A stretch of DNA of 64,000 nucleotides from Chthoniobacteraceae bacterium (GCA_947471505.1 CANIWM010000006.1:1-64000); one strand, 5' to 3'; shown: positions 1-9,700, numbered from the stretch's first letter. A program made the numbers and translations. Notes: generated by a model not told the origin, from the sequence alone.

Positions 1-63
1 ATCGTCCTGGCCAATTATTGCTTTGAGTTCACTCACGGTCTTCTTATTCTTTTTATGGGTCAT
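1..63 (-). CDS. 5' end of an unknown gene, cut by the window edge
   Basis: An ATG at 63 on the minus strand opens a frame of 21 codons that runs off the left edge. The visible N-terminus is MTHKKNKKTVSELKAIIGQD, which is lysine-rich with no signal peptide. It starts 40 nt after the stop of the DUF1186 gene on the same strand, so it could be the second gene of that operon. No clear Shine-Dalgarno is visible. Too little is present to name a family. Confidence 0.4.
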   Translation of the reverse strand, partial: MTHKKNKKTVSELKAIIGQDD

Positions 64-103
64 GGTTGTTTTTTAGGTTTGGGTTGCTTGATCGCTCCCT
101 TCC

Positions 104-1390
104 TTACCATGACCCGCTTTCTTTTTGCTGAACTCTTCGCACTCTACCGTATTTCTTCCCGCTATTGCAGGGGCAGGGGTCGTTGCGCCCGATTTTTGGC
201 TCTGCGATGAAGGGGACTGCCGGAGGGCGCGGGGTGTAAGGCGCACCCTCATAGGCTCTTGCTGCGGGAACGGGCCCTTCGGTGCGGTCCCTCGCCCTGA
301 TATGGTAGCAGGACCACCAAGCGGATGATTCTGCGACATCGGTGATCTGGGCTGTCCTCCGCTCAAAGTGTCCGCCTTTCGCGGCAGCCTTGGTATTCTG
401 AATGTCCTCCCAAGAAATGACCATGCCATCTATCCATCCTTCCTCGAAAGGCGCGCGCAATTCGGGGACGAGCTCGGTGATGCCGAGGTCCACAACGACG
501 GTTGCGAGGTGGCTCCAAACGTGACTTTCCTCACTCCCTAGCTTCCCCGCGATGAGTTCGCGCAAATAGGCAATCAGCTCCTCGCGGCTGAGTTTCCCGC
601 GCTGCACGAGCACGGCGAGCGTATCCAGCGCCACGCCGCGTGAGTATTCGTAAAGCGCAGGGTTTTCGATGAGCGCGCGGATTTCCGGCAGATCGCGACC
701 GGCGACGGAGGCGAGGATGCCGGCACCGTCTTCTAGCAAAACATCGCCGGAAAAAGCATGGTGCGCCTCTTCTCCAAGCGAGAACCAACGGAGCACGGCA
801 GGGAGTGCTTTTGGCTCGCACCATTTGCCCAACAGGAGAAGTGCATGGCAGCCAAATTGTGAGTCGCGGGATGGGTCTTTTTCCACTTCGTCGAGTTCCG
901 AAAGGAGTCTAGCAAGAAGGGGCTCGACGAGTGCTTTACGATGGAAATCTGCCGCTCTGAAGGCTTCCCGTGGCGGGCATCCTCGCACTTCGGCAAGCGC
1001 TTCAATCACCTCATCCGGGGTGATGAATTCGCCGTTGCCCTCGGGCGTTTTCCCGGTGCGGTGGGACTTTGCGTGCTCAAGCACGGACCACATGGCGCAT
1101 TGGGTGCAGAAAGCCCCGAGCGGGAAATCAATGCCCTCCTCGTGCTCGCAGCCTAAGATTTCAGGAGCGTTGATTTGCGAGGCGATTTTGTGCGCTGAGA
1201 AAAACTCCGCGACTTCATCAGCGATCTCCGAGTCATCGCGAATATCCCCTTCTTTCACATGCCAACACTGCATGGCTGTTAGCTCCGCGCCGGGCGCTGG
1301 GATGACGCAGGCGGTGAGTTTTGTCGCACGCTCAGGGTCGGGGCCGTAAGGAATCAGCGTGCCGAGTGGATACTGGTGTTCGTCGTTCAT
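104..1390 (-). CDS. DUF1186-type protein with C-terminal SEC-C zinc motif
   Basis: A 428-aa cytoplasmic protein of unknown role. The middle is helical and HEAT-like (segments such as ALLLLGKWCEPKALPAVLRW), as in DUF1186 proteins. The C-terminus carries the SEC-C metal-binding motif GRNDPCPCNSGKKY, which in SecA and many other proteins binds Zn through Cys residues. The start at 1390 (MNDEHQYPLG) is preferred over 1462 because a GCAGGAA ribosome-binding site lies just upstream. After KKY the usual KKCC ending is missing and the frame reads GRVRRVQQKESGSW. A neighbouring frame reads ECEEFSKKK, so a late frameshift (or sequencing error) may have altered the tail. The DUF1186 assignment is by resemblance; the SEC-C motif is clear. 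Confidence 0.75.
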   Translation of the reverse strand: MNDEHQYPLGTLIPYGPDPERATKLTACVIPAPGAELTAMQCWHVKEGDIRDDSEIADEVAEFFSAHKIASQINAPEILGCEHEEGIDFPLGAFCTQCAMWSVLEHAKSHRTGKTPEGNGEFITPDEVIEALAEVRGCPPREAFRAADFHRKALVEPLLARLLSELDEVEKDPSRDSQFGCHALLLLGKWCEPKALPAVLRWFSLGEEAHHAFSGDVLLEDGAGILASVAGRDLPEIRALIENPALYEYSRGVALDTLAVLVQRGKLSREELIAYLRELIAGKLGSEESHVWSHLATVVVDLGITELVPELRAPFEEGWIDGMVISWEDIQNTKAAAKGGHFERRTAQITDVAESSAWWSCYHIRARDRTEGPVPAARAYEGAPYTPRPPAVPFIAEPKIGRNDPCPCNSGKKYGRVRRVQQKESGSW

Positions 1391-1523
1391 TTCCTGCCGA
1401 GAAAACGGATAATGCGAAGCGGTAGCAATCGCCTTTTTTACGTAATTGCTGACCTGTCGCAATAAGCTGCGTAAGCACTGGAAAACACTCGCAGCCCGAC
1501 TTCGCTCCTCCTATTTTCCCCGC

Positions 1524-2066
1524 ATGAACGAAGACAACTACCTATCCCTGACGCGCGACGTGGAAGCCGTGCAAATCCCCGCTGGCACACACTCCACGCT
1601 GCCCGTAGGCACCCAAGTGCATCTCACGCAAGACCTCGGCGGCACCTTCACCGTCCTCGCGCCGAGCCACGGCGGGCTGTTCCGCATTCAGGGCAAAGAC
1701 GCCGACGCGCTCGGTCGCACGGCACCCGAGCAAGCCGCGGCCAGCGGCCCTTTTGAAATAGACCACGTCTGGGGCAAACTCCGCGAATGCTACGACCCGG
1801 AAATCCCTGTCAATATCGTGGACCTCGGCCTCATCTACGATGTCGCCGTCGATGAAGACGATTCCGGCAACGGCAAGCGCATCGCCGTGAAAATGACCCT
1901 CACCGCCCCCGGTTGCGGCATGGGGCCGACGATTGCCGCCGATGCCGAACAGCGCATCCTCACCCTCCCCGGCATCGCCTCCGCGCGCGTGGAAGTCGTC
2001 TGGGAGCCTTGCTGGAATTCCACGATGATTTCCGCTGCGGGCAAAGAGCAACTTGGCATGGAATGA
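1524..2066 (+). CDS. sufT: SufT-type Fe-S cluster assembly protein (DUF59/MIP18)
   Basis: A 180-aa protein with the two-part SufT layout. The N-terminal section (LTRDVEAVQIPAGTHSTLPVGT) is typical of SufT, followed by a DUF59/MIP18 domain with IVDLGLIYDV, TLTAPGCGMGP and VEVVWEPCWNSTMIS. MIP18-family proteins help insert Fe-S clusters into target proteins. The Cys in the APGCGMGP loop is the conserved one. The start at 1524 is chosen because family similarity begins there; the frame stays open upstream. Its stop overlaps the ATG of the next gene (ATGA), implying translational coupling. No sufBCD genes are in the window, although a cysteine desulfurase lies at 36972. Confidence 0.9.
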   Translation: MNEDNYLSLTRDVEAVQIPAGTHSTLPVGTQVHLTQDLGGTFTVLAPSHGGLFRIQGKDADALGRTAPEQAAASGPFEIDHVWGKLRECYDPEIPVNIVDLGLIYDVAVDEDDSGNGKRIAVKMTLTAPGCGMGPTIAADAEQRILTLPGIASARVEVVWEPCWNSTMISAAGKEQLGME

Positions 2067-2428
2067 GGCTGGATCAATGGCTCTGGACGGTGCGCGTCTT
2101 CAAAACACGCGCCAATTCTGCCGACGCGATCAAAGGCGGGCACATCGAGGTCAATGGCCAGCCCTGCAAGCCTGCGCGGGAGATGAAAGTGGGCGATCTC
2201 ATCATCGCCAAAGTCGGCCCACTCACTCGTACCCTCCGCTTCCTCGCCGAGCCACCATCCAGAGTCGGCGCGAAGCTCGTCGCTCAATTCGCCGAAGACC
2301 TCACACCCCCGGAAGAATATCAAAAGGGCCGTGAACCCAGTTTTTTCCCCGTCATGCGCCGCGAACGAGGAACAGGCCGCCCGACGAAGAAGGAGCGGCG
2401 GGAATTGGACGAGCACGAAGGCCTGTAA
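2063..2428 (+). CDS. hslR: RNA-binding S4 domain protein (Hsp15-like)
   Basis: A 121-aa protein opening with an S4 RNA-binding fold, MRLDQWLWTVRVFKTRANSA, with the strand/loop GGHIEVNGQPCKPAREMKVGD. It ends in a basic, charged tail (RRERGTGRPTKKERRELDEH), as in Hsp15/HslR, which binds stalled 50S subunits carrying nascent chains. The start at 2063 overlaps the sufT stop by 4 nt; longer upstream frames lie inside sufT and are shadows. The downstream flank is a long repeat-filled intergenic region. The S4 fold is certain. The precise Hsp15 role is inferred from length and tail. Confidence 0.88.
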   Translation: MRLDQWLWTVRVFKTRANSADAIKGGHIEVNGQPCKPAREMKVGDLIIAKVGPLTRTLRFLAEPPSRVGAKLVAQFAEDLTPPEEYQKGREPSFFPVMRRERGTGRPTKKERRELDEHEGL

Positions 2429-2470
2429 AAGCGGCCCCTACAGAGAAAAACGCGCGCTTTTAGCAGTCGA

Positions 2471-2638
2471 AGTATCAGGGCAAAAAAAGTGCGGCCCCCC
2501 GGTGACGAAAGTCACCAGAAGGCCGCTGTTCCCCCCAGAACGCCCCCAGAATGCTCCGGGAGCGTAATATCTGCAAGGACTTTCTTCGCTTTTTACCAAA
2601 AAAGTTCCGACCTCTCTGTAAACGACGTGCGGATGCGA
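2471..2638. repeat. Structured intergenic repeat, copy 1
   Basis: 168 bp almost identical to 2781-2948. The core at 2481-2543 (63 bp) is identical in all three copies. It starts with C and seven A. It then forms a 6-bp outer stem GCGGCC (2491-2496) / GGCCGC (2521-2526) enclosing a 6-bp inner stem GGTGAC / GTCACC (2501-2516) capped by GAAA, a GNRA tetraloop on the plus strand. A small GTTC/GAAC hairpin follows. This copy differs from copy 2 mainly just after the core (CCC instead of GGC). Confidence 0.9.
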
Positions 2639-2641
2639 GTG

Positions 2642-2719
2642 GGGCTTTCCTAAGCCCCGATGGTCGAGTGTGCGTCACGGCGCTCGCCACTGACGTGGCA
2701 ACGGGGCTTAGGAAAGCCC
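2642..2719. repeat. Perfect 17-bp inverted repeat in spacer A
   Basis: The left arm GGGCTTTCCTAAGCCCC (2642-2658) and right arm GGGGCTTAGGAAAGCCC (2703-2719) are exact reverse complements, separated by 44 bp. The loop contains its own short symmetries (CGTCACGG, TGACGTGG). The pair sits wholly between repeat copies 1 and 2. It resembles paired REP-type elements, though no REP family is assigned here. Confidence 0.85.
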
Positions 2720-2780
2720 GCTCCTATCGCGCCTCGTCTGTCACATGCCGCCTCTCTTTTGTTCATCGGTAGCCGTCCAA

Positions 2781-2948
2781 AGTATCTGGACAAAAAAAGT
2801 GCGGCCCCCCGGTGACGAAAGTCACCAGAAGGCCGCTGTTCCCCCCAGAACGCGGCCAGAATGCTCCGGGTGCGTGATATCTGCAAGGACTTTCTTCGCT
2901 TTTTACCAAAAAAGTTCCGACCTCTCTGTAAACGACGTGCGGATGCGA
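2781..2948. repeat. Structured intergenic repeat, copy 2
   Basis: 168 bp with the invariant 63-bp core at 2791-2853 and the same nested hairpin as copies 1 and 3. It is preceded by GCCGTCCAAAGTATC, also found before copy 3. The segment after the core (TATCTGCAAGGACTTTCTTC, then TTTTTACCAAAAAAG) matches copy 1 through GTGCGGATGCGA. Confidence 0.9.
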
Positions 2949-2958
2949 TGGCCGTGTA

Positions 2959-3098
2959 GCGAAAGTAGTCCACGACTTTAGTCGGTCTAACGGTGGCAAA
3001 GAGAAGCAGCGAACGCTTCGCAGGGAGATGTCGCCGGAGAAAACGACCCGCTCACGCCCGATGATGTCTCGCTGACTAAAATCGCGGACTGCTTTCGC
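2959..3098. repeat. Imperfect 25-bp inverted repeat in spacer B
   Basis: The left arm (2959-2983) begins GCGAAAGTAGTCC and ends TTTAGTC. The right arm (3074-3098) begins GACTAAAATCGCGG and ends CTTTCGC. They match as reverse complements at 22 of 25 positions. The 90-bp loop holds a smaller GCGAA/TTCGC hairpin. This spacer is unrelated to spacer A, so two different inverted-repeat elements alternate with the three repeat copies. Confidence 0.8.
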
Positions 3099-3109
3099 GT
3101 GCCGTCCAA

Positions 3110-3248
3110 AGTATCCGGGCAAAAAAAGTGCGGCCCCCCGGTGACGAAAGTCACCAGAAGGCCGCTGTTCCCCCCAGAACGCGGCCAGAATGCTACGTAG
3201 GCGTATTACCTGCAAGAACTTTCTTCGCTTTTTGCCAAAAAAAGTTCC
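3110..3248. repeat. Structured intergenic repeat, copy 3
   Basis: About 139 bp with the invariant core at 3120-3182. The tail has diverged more than in copies 1 and 2 (TACGTAGGCGTATTACC, TTTTTGCCAAAAAAAG) and ends about 20 bp before the PP2C stop codon, lacking the final CGACGTGCGGATGCGA section. It is the copy closest to a gene. Confidence 0.88.
3121..3165 (-). terminator. Probable intrinsic terminator of the kinase/PP2C operon, formed by repeat copy 3
   Basis: Read on the minus strand, the nested GC-rich hairpin (3165-3130) is followed by AC and seven T (3127-3121). That is the standard layout of a Rho-independent terminator. It lies about 105 nt after the PP2C stop. Copies 2 and 1 would give the same structure further downstream. 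On the plus strand no T-run follows the hairpin, so only leftward transcription would be stopped. Confidence 0.6.
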
Positions 3249-3270
3249 CCCGCTCCTGTTGGGGCAGGGA

Positions 3271-4074
3271 TCAATATGCCTCGATCACTAGCGCCGTCGT
3301 GTTGTCCCGACCCGATCTGGCCAAGGATTCCGCCACGATTTGTTGTGCGGGGTTCGAGTCTGGGGTTCGGAGAAGTTCTTCGAGTTGGCTATCGAAAAGC
3401 CCGTCGATGACCCCATCGCTACAGATTAGAAAGCGGTCGCCGGGATGGTAGCCGACGACACCGAGCTGGGGATCGACGAACTGATTGCCTGCGCCGAGCG
3501 CCTTTTGCAGCGAGTGCCGACCCGGATGCTCGCGGGCTTCGCGTTCGTTCAGCTTGCCGTTGCGGTAGAGCCAGCCGACGTAGGTGTCGTCTTCGGTGAG
3601 CTGTTTCATTTTACCCGCTGCGGGGAGGTAATAGATGCGGCTGTCGCCAAGGTGCGCAAAATAGACCCAGCCGGGCGAGAACCAGCACAGGCTCAGGGTT
3701 GCGCCCATCCCTGAGCATTCTTCGTAGCTCTTTCCGAGGGCGGCAATTGCGGCGTGGATTTGGTGGACGAGCTCGGTGAGTACGTCGTTTTTCGCCGCGC
3801 CGACGAGGGTGAACGAACGGGGGAGAAGGCGCGTGATTTTATCCACGGTGATCTGGCTGGCAAACTCACCGGATTTTGCGCCGCCCATTCCGTCGCTGAC
3901 GGCGAAAGCGAAGTCCGCCTCGGCGATGCTGGCCTCGCCAAATTTGCCGAGCCGGTGCAGCTCGTTTGCGTCGAACCGCAGTCCAAGGAAGGAATCCTCG
4001 TTGTTTTTGCGCACGCGGCCTACGTCGGAGAGGCCGTGCCAGCGCAGACCTTGGACGTTATTGGGTGGCTCCAT
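3271..4074 (-). CDS. PP2C-family (PPM) Ser/Thr protein phosphatase
   Basis: A 267-aa soluble metal-dependent phosphatase that removes phosphate from Ser/Thr (or acts on a two-component partner). The PPM motifs appear in order: GRVRKNNEDSF near residue 20, AVSDGMGGAKSG with the metal-binding Asp-Gly, HLGDSRIYYL, the LTEDDT loop, FLICSDGVIDGL, and C-terminal SGRDNTTALVI. No membrane segment is seen. Its first 17 nt overlap the end of a miniature kinase-like gene on the same strand, so the two are probably translated together as a phosphorylation/dephosphorylation pair. No ribosome-binding site precedes the ATG, consistent with coupling. Likely transcription end is the hairpin in repeat copy 3. 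Confidence 0.93.
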   Translation of the reverse strand: MEPPNNVQGLRWHGLSDVGRVRKNNEDSFLGLRFDANELHRLGKFGEASIAEADFAFAVSDGMGGAKSGEFASQITVDKITRLLPRSFTLVGAAKNDVLTELVHQIHAAIAALGKSYEECSGMGATLSLCWFSPGWVYFAHLGDSRIYYLPAAGKMKQLTEDDTYVGWLYRNGKLNEREAREHPGRHSLQKALGAGNQFVDPQLGVVGYHPGDRFLICSDGVIDGLFDSQLEELLRTPDSNPAQQIVAESLARSGRDNTTALVIEAY

Positions 4075-4456
4075 CGGATGCGGGTTCTAGGATGGTGGCA
4101 AACTCGAAATCAATGAGGCAAAAACGCCCGTCGGAGATCCGGTAAGTCACATTGCGCATGAACGCATCATCGTGGCGAACGCCGTAGGGCAGCAGCTCGG
4201 CGAACAGCTCGGCCACTCGCGCGTCGTCGAGATGCTCTACGCGCGCGCCGCAGTTGGTGGTGACGATTTTTAGCGCGTCGGGATCGACCTCCAGCAAGCG
4301 CGGGACGAAGGGGCAGCCTTTGCTCTCGAGGAAACGGAGCACGCGCACTTCGTTGTCGAATCGCTCCTTCGCATTCGGTCCGCGATATGTCTTATGGACC
4401 CGCCCATCGTAGCTGATGCGGACGAGCGCGCGCTGAGTGTCCTTCACGTCTCTCAT
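4058..4456 (-). CDS. Miniature protein-kinase-like protein (RIO/Bud32-like core)
   Basis: A 132-aa protein with the catalytic half of a kinase fold and little else. K22 lies in HKTYRG, followed by an acidic helix ERFDNEVRVLRFLE resembling the kinase Lys-Glu pair. The catalytic loop is H95-D-D-A-F-M-R-N102 (HxDxxxxN) and the metal-binding motif is D116-F-E. No glycine-rich loop is visible, and it is about half the length of RIO or Bud32 kinases. The start at 4456 (MRDVKDTQRA) is favoured over 4558 because the longer frame would reach into the divergent AEC gene. The stop overlaps the PP2C start. The substrate is unknown; it could also be an aminoglycoside-phosphotransferase-like small-molecule kinase. 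Confidence 0.72.
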   Translation of the reverse strand: MRDVKDTQRALVRISYDGRVHKTYRGPNAKERFDNEVRVLRFLESKGCPFVPRLLEVDPDALKIVTTNCGARVEHLDDARVAELFAELLPYGVRHDDAFMRNVTYRISDGRFCLIDFEFATILEPASDGATQ

Positions 4457-4538
4457 ATCTTGCGAGGCTACGCGCCTTTGCGAGTGCGGCAAAACTTTTC
4501 GGTGTTCATCGTCGCGGCGGCGTTGCAGCCTCGCGTGC

Positions 4539-5489
4539 TTGAACACCGCATACTTCACTCTGCTCGCCGCCGTGGCACCCGTCTTCGTCGTCCTCGCGTG
4601 TGGCGCGGCGCTGCGGATGCTGGGAAAAATGCGGCCCGAAGCAGACTCCAGCCTGCTCTCCGTGGCGGTGAATTTCCTTTACCCGTGCTTCATCGCGGAC
4701 GTCGTGATTCACAGCAACGCCCTGCGCGATCCTCATAACTTGTTCATCGCGCCCGCCGTCGGCTGCGGCACGCTGCTCGTCGGCTTCGCGGTCGCGTTTG
4801 GCGTGGCGATGCTGCTGCGCCTGAATCGCCCGCAACCCGCTCGCACATTCGCTTTCACGGCGGCGATCCCGAACTGGGGCTACCTCGCCATCCCCGTGGT
4901 GCAGAGCCTTTTCCCCGCGCAGAGCAAGGACACGCTGGGCGTTCTCTTCATCCACAATATCGGGCTGGAGCTCACGCTGTGGTCCGTCGGTGTGTGGCTG
5001 CTCGCGGGAGAAAAATCGTGGCGGCGTGCATTCAATATCCCATTCTTCGCCATCCTCGCCTCGCTCGTGCTGAGCGTCGCCCGCGCTGTGGAATGGATGC
5101 CGACATTCGCGCTCGAATCGCTCCACTTTCTCGGCCAAGCCGCGATGCCCCTGTCGCTCCTCCTCACCGGCGCGACGCTGGCCGATCAGCTCCGGGCAAA
5201 AGACGCGCCATCCAAGTGGTCGGCGACTTTTGCAGGCCTCGCGGTGAAGATGCTCGTCCTTCCACCGCTCATGCTCGTCGCCGCACGCTGGCTCCCCTGC
5301 TCCATCGACCTCAAGCGCGTGATGATCGTGCAGGCCGCAATGCCTAGCGCCATGGTCCCCGTCGTCCTCGCGCGGCTCTACGGCGGCGACGCCGGGCTTT
5401 CGCTCCGCATCGTGCTCGGGACGACGGCACTCGGGCTCATCACCATCCCGCTTTGGCTGAGGATTGGCTTTGGGTGGATCGGCGCGTGA
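4539..5489 (+). CDS. AEC family transporter (auxin efflux carrier-like permease)
   Basis: About 316 aa and strongly hydrophobic, with roughly ten membrane spans in two halves, the layout of AEC permeases. These export small organic anions; the substrate cannot be read from sequence. Typical features are the opening APVFVVLACGAALRML, the asparagine-containing AAIPNWGYLAIPV crossover segment, and PSAMVPVVLARLYGG near the end. The start is uncertain. The frame is open from 4437, but family similarity starts at a TTG at 4539 (NTAYFTLLAAVAP), leaving 82 bp to the divergent kinase gene. A second AEC gene is at 24686. Confidence 0.85.
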   Translation: MNTAYFTLLAAVAPVFVVLACGAALRMLGKMRPEADSSLLSVAVNFLYPCFIADVVIHSNALRDPHNLFIAPAVGCGTLLVGFAVAFGVAMLLRLNRPQPARTFAFTAAIPNWGYLAIPVVQSLFPAQSKDTLGVLFIHNIGLELTLWSVGVWLLAGEKSWRRAFNIPFFAILASLVLSVARAVEWMPTFALESLHFLGQAAMPLSLLLTGATLADQLRAKDAPSKWSATFAGLAVKMLVLPPLMLVAARWLPCSIDLKRVMIVQAAMPSAMVPVVLARLYGGDAGLSLRIVLGTTALGLITIPLWLRIGFGWIGA

Positions 5490-6662
<1,173 letters not shown>

Positions 6663-6681
6663 CGGCAGGAATCTCCTGTGG

Positions 6682-6704
6682 ACGGGGTGATGAGCCCGTT
6701 TTAG
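6682..6704 (+). terminator. Weak terminator-like hairpin after tgt
   Basis: ACGGG (6682-6686) and CCCGT (6695-6699) can pair over an 8-nt loop, followed by a short T-run (TTTTA). It lies 20 nt after the tgt stop. The stem is only 5 bp, so this is a candidate rather than a firm call. Confidence 0.35.
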
Positions 6705-6737
6705 AGTCGGCGCGTCTCGCGCTTATAATCCTTCACT

Positions 6738-9700
6738 GTGAACTCGTTTCGTACACGAACTATCTTTGTCCTCCTCTGTCTCGTCCTCGTTATCGCGCTC
6801 TTCCCTCGTGGAGAAAAGGTGACGTTGCCTTTGCCGGTCGCGCCGATGGAGTTAGCGCCGGAGCCAGCGCGCCCGGTTCGCGTGGCGGAGGTTCCGGGGA
6901 ACTCGGCGGTGGATGCGTTTGCGAAATGGACGGAGCGATTTCTCGCTGCGGAGATGGAGGAAAGGCGGGCTTTGCTGGATCAAGGGATCACGCTGGCTTC
7001 GGCGCGGCGGACGGAACTGAAGGCGCTCATCGCGCATAATCCGCGTGAGGCGCTGGCGAGGGCGGTGCCGCCGGTGGTGCGGCAGCAGTTGCCGCGTGCG
7101 GTGGTGGAGCGGCTGGAGGAGCGGGTGAATGAGGCGGCGTTTTTCGGGGTGCTGGGTGCGTTGCCAGGTGCGGGGTCGGAGGTAGGGCCGGCGATTCGGC
7201 GGCAGGTGCGGACGGATGATGGCGCGAACTATCGGGCGTTTGTATTTGGTCGCCGGAGCACCCAGCAGACGACGGATCGGGCGAGCATCGTAGGTATCGC
7301 CGTGGATGATTTTCTTGCGGTGGATGAAAGTCCGTTGCGCGTGGTGGCTGCGGGGGAAATCCCGAATCATCCGAACAACCTGACGCAACGTCGGCGGGTG
7401 ACGACGCGGGACGACGCGGGCTTTTCTGCGGGCCGAGAGCTCCGTGAGCAGGGTGCCGCGAAGCCGCTGGTGGACGTTTGCCCGATCTCGGGCATCGCGT
7501 CTCCACTGCCGGAAAGTAACGCGCCGATTTCCGCAGAGCAGCCGGTGATCGAGGCGGAGGGGCAGGTTCAGTTTTTGTGCTCAGGCGGTCACGTCCACGC
7601 GTATCGCAACATGCTGGTGGCGCGGGAGGGCGCGAACGGTGGACCAGCGAAGCCCTCGAATCTCCCGACGGCGACGCAGTCCACCGGCTACAAGTCCCAC
7701 CTCCTGATGCGCGTGGCTTTCCCCGAGGTGCGGAAGGAGAGCTTGAGCGAAAAGGAGGGCTACCAGCTCGGGAAGGATGTGGAGGATTGGTTCGTGGATT
7801 CGAGCTATGGGAAGTTGAGCTTCATCACCACGGTGACGCCCCTTTTGATCCTGCCGCGCACCGAGGCGTGGTACAAGGACGTGGATACGAGCGGGAGCTC
7901 CTACGAGGTGCTGACGGATGCGCGCATCGCGGCGAAGGCGGCGGGATTTGACCCGGCGAACTTTGATTTTGATACGGTGATTTTCACGGGCTCGCCGGGG
8001 AGCTTCGGCGGGCAGGCATACGTCGGCGGCAAAGGCTGCTGGCTGAAATCGGGCACGGGCATCGGCGTGGCGTGCCACGAGTACGGGCACAACTTCGGGC
8101 TGTGGCACGCGAACTCTTGGAACACGAGCGGCGCGTCCATCATCGGCAGCGGCACGCATGTGGAATACGGCGACAGCTTCGACACGATGGGCAGCGCGAG
8201 CGCCGGCGATTTGCAGTTCAACGCGTGCCACAAGAACCTCCTCGGCTGGATGCCCGACAGCGTCGTCCACACGGTGAAGTCGAGCGGGACGTATCGCATC
8301 TACCAGATGGACCAGCCGCGCCAGGACCCCGCGCTGCGCTACGCGATCAAAGTGAGGAAGGATACGGATCGGGATTACTGGGTGGATTTGCGGCAGAAAT
8401 CGTTCAGCAGCAATCGCTGGGTGGCGGGCGGCGTGTTCCTGCACTGGAGCCCGTGGGTGGCGAGCGAAGGCGGGTCTCACTTGCTCGATACGACGCCGGG
8501 GTCGCCGGATGATAAGACGGATGCGCCTATCGTGATCGGGCGGACTTTTAGCGACACGGAGACGGGCGTCCACATCACGCCGGTGGCGAAAAATGCGACG
8601 ACACCGACGAGCTTCGATGTGGTGGTGAATGTGGGCACTTTTTCCGCGAATCAAGCACCCACGCTGGCGATCAGCGCAGACCAGCTCGCGGTAGCTACGA
8701 GCGCCGTGGTCACTTTCACCGCGACGGCGGCAGACCTCGATGGCGACGCGCTGAGCTACTGGTGGGACTTCGGCGACAAAAACTTCGCGACCACGAACAC
8801 CGCGATCACCACGAAATCGTGGACGACGGCGGGCGACTATGCGGTGCGCTGCGTCGTCAGCGACATGAAGGGCGGCACGGCATCGCAGACGCTCGTGGTG
8901 CGCGTGGGCTCGCCGACGGTCTTTTCGGTTTCGGGCACGATCACGTTGGCAGGTCAGCCGATGGCGAATGTGCGCGTTCACAACGGGCTGACCTCCACGA
9001 GCTACAAAGGATCGTTCACGAATAGCGACGGCACGTTCGTCATCCCCGGCCTCACGGCGGGCACTTACACGATTGGCGCGGCGGCTTACGGCTACACGTT
9101 CTCGGGGGTCTCGAAGACCGTCGGGCCGAGCGCGACGGGCGTGGATTTTACCGCGACAGAGACGCCTCGGCTGAGCATCACGGCAGTCACGCCGACGGTC
9201 GCGGAGGGCGCGAATGGCACGCTGCGCATCTCCCGGACGGGCGCGACGACGAGCGCACTCACGGTGAACGTGGCGAACCCGCTGGGCTTCGCGATCAAGG
9301 GGAGCGACTTCACGCTCACGCCCGATTTCGGCTTCGCGGACCCGTATTACACGCTCACGATTGCGGCGGGGCAGGCGGACTTAAATGTGACCTTTGCGGC
9401 GACTGCGGACTCCGCGCAGGAGGGACCGGAGAATGTGACCTTCGAGCTACTGCCGACCAGCGGCTACGTGATCACAAGCAGCACCGCGACGATCTCCGTC
9501 ACGGATGATGATACGACGAAGCCACTCGTCCGCCTCATCACGCAAGACGCCGACGCCAGCGAGGCTGGGGACGCGGGGCAGTTCATCGTCGAGCGGTTCG
9601 GCACGACGGCGGCAGCGCTCAGTGTCACGGTCGCACTGACCGGCACGGCGACGAACGGCACGGACTACACGAGCATCCCGACGACGGTGACGATTCCCGC

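Larger units (their letters stand above)
2429..3270. other. Gene-free convergent intergenic region packed with repeats
   Basis: These 842 bp lie between two convergent genes, the S4 protein ending at 2428 and PP2C ending at 3271. Frames open across them only because the repeats are GC-rich; the same peptide strings recur in several frames with no start signals. The content is repeat copy 1, spacer with a 17-bp inverted repeat, copy 2, spacer with a 25-bp imperfect inverted repeat, copy 3. I see no credible CDS here. Confidence 0.85.

Noticed and set aside
2763-3215. Protein-coding frames through the triplicated repeat
   Set aside because: The same peptide strings recur wherever the repeat occurs, in several frames and on both strands, with no ribosome-binding sites. 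This is repeat DNA read as protein.
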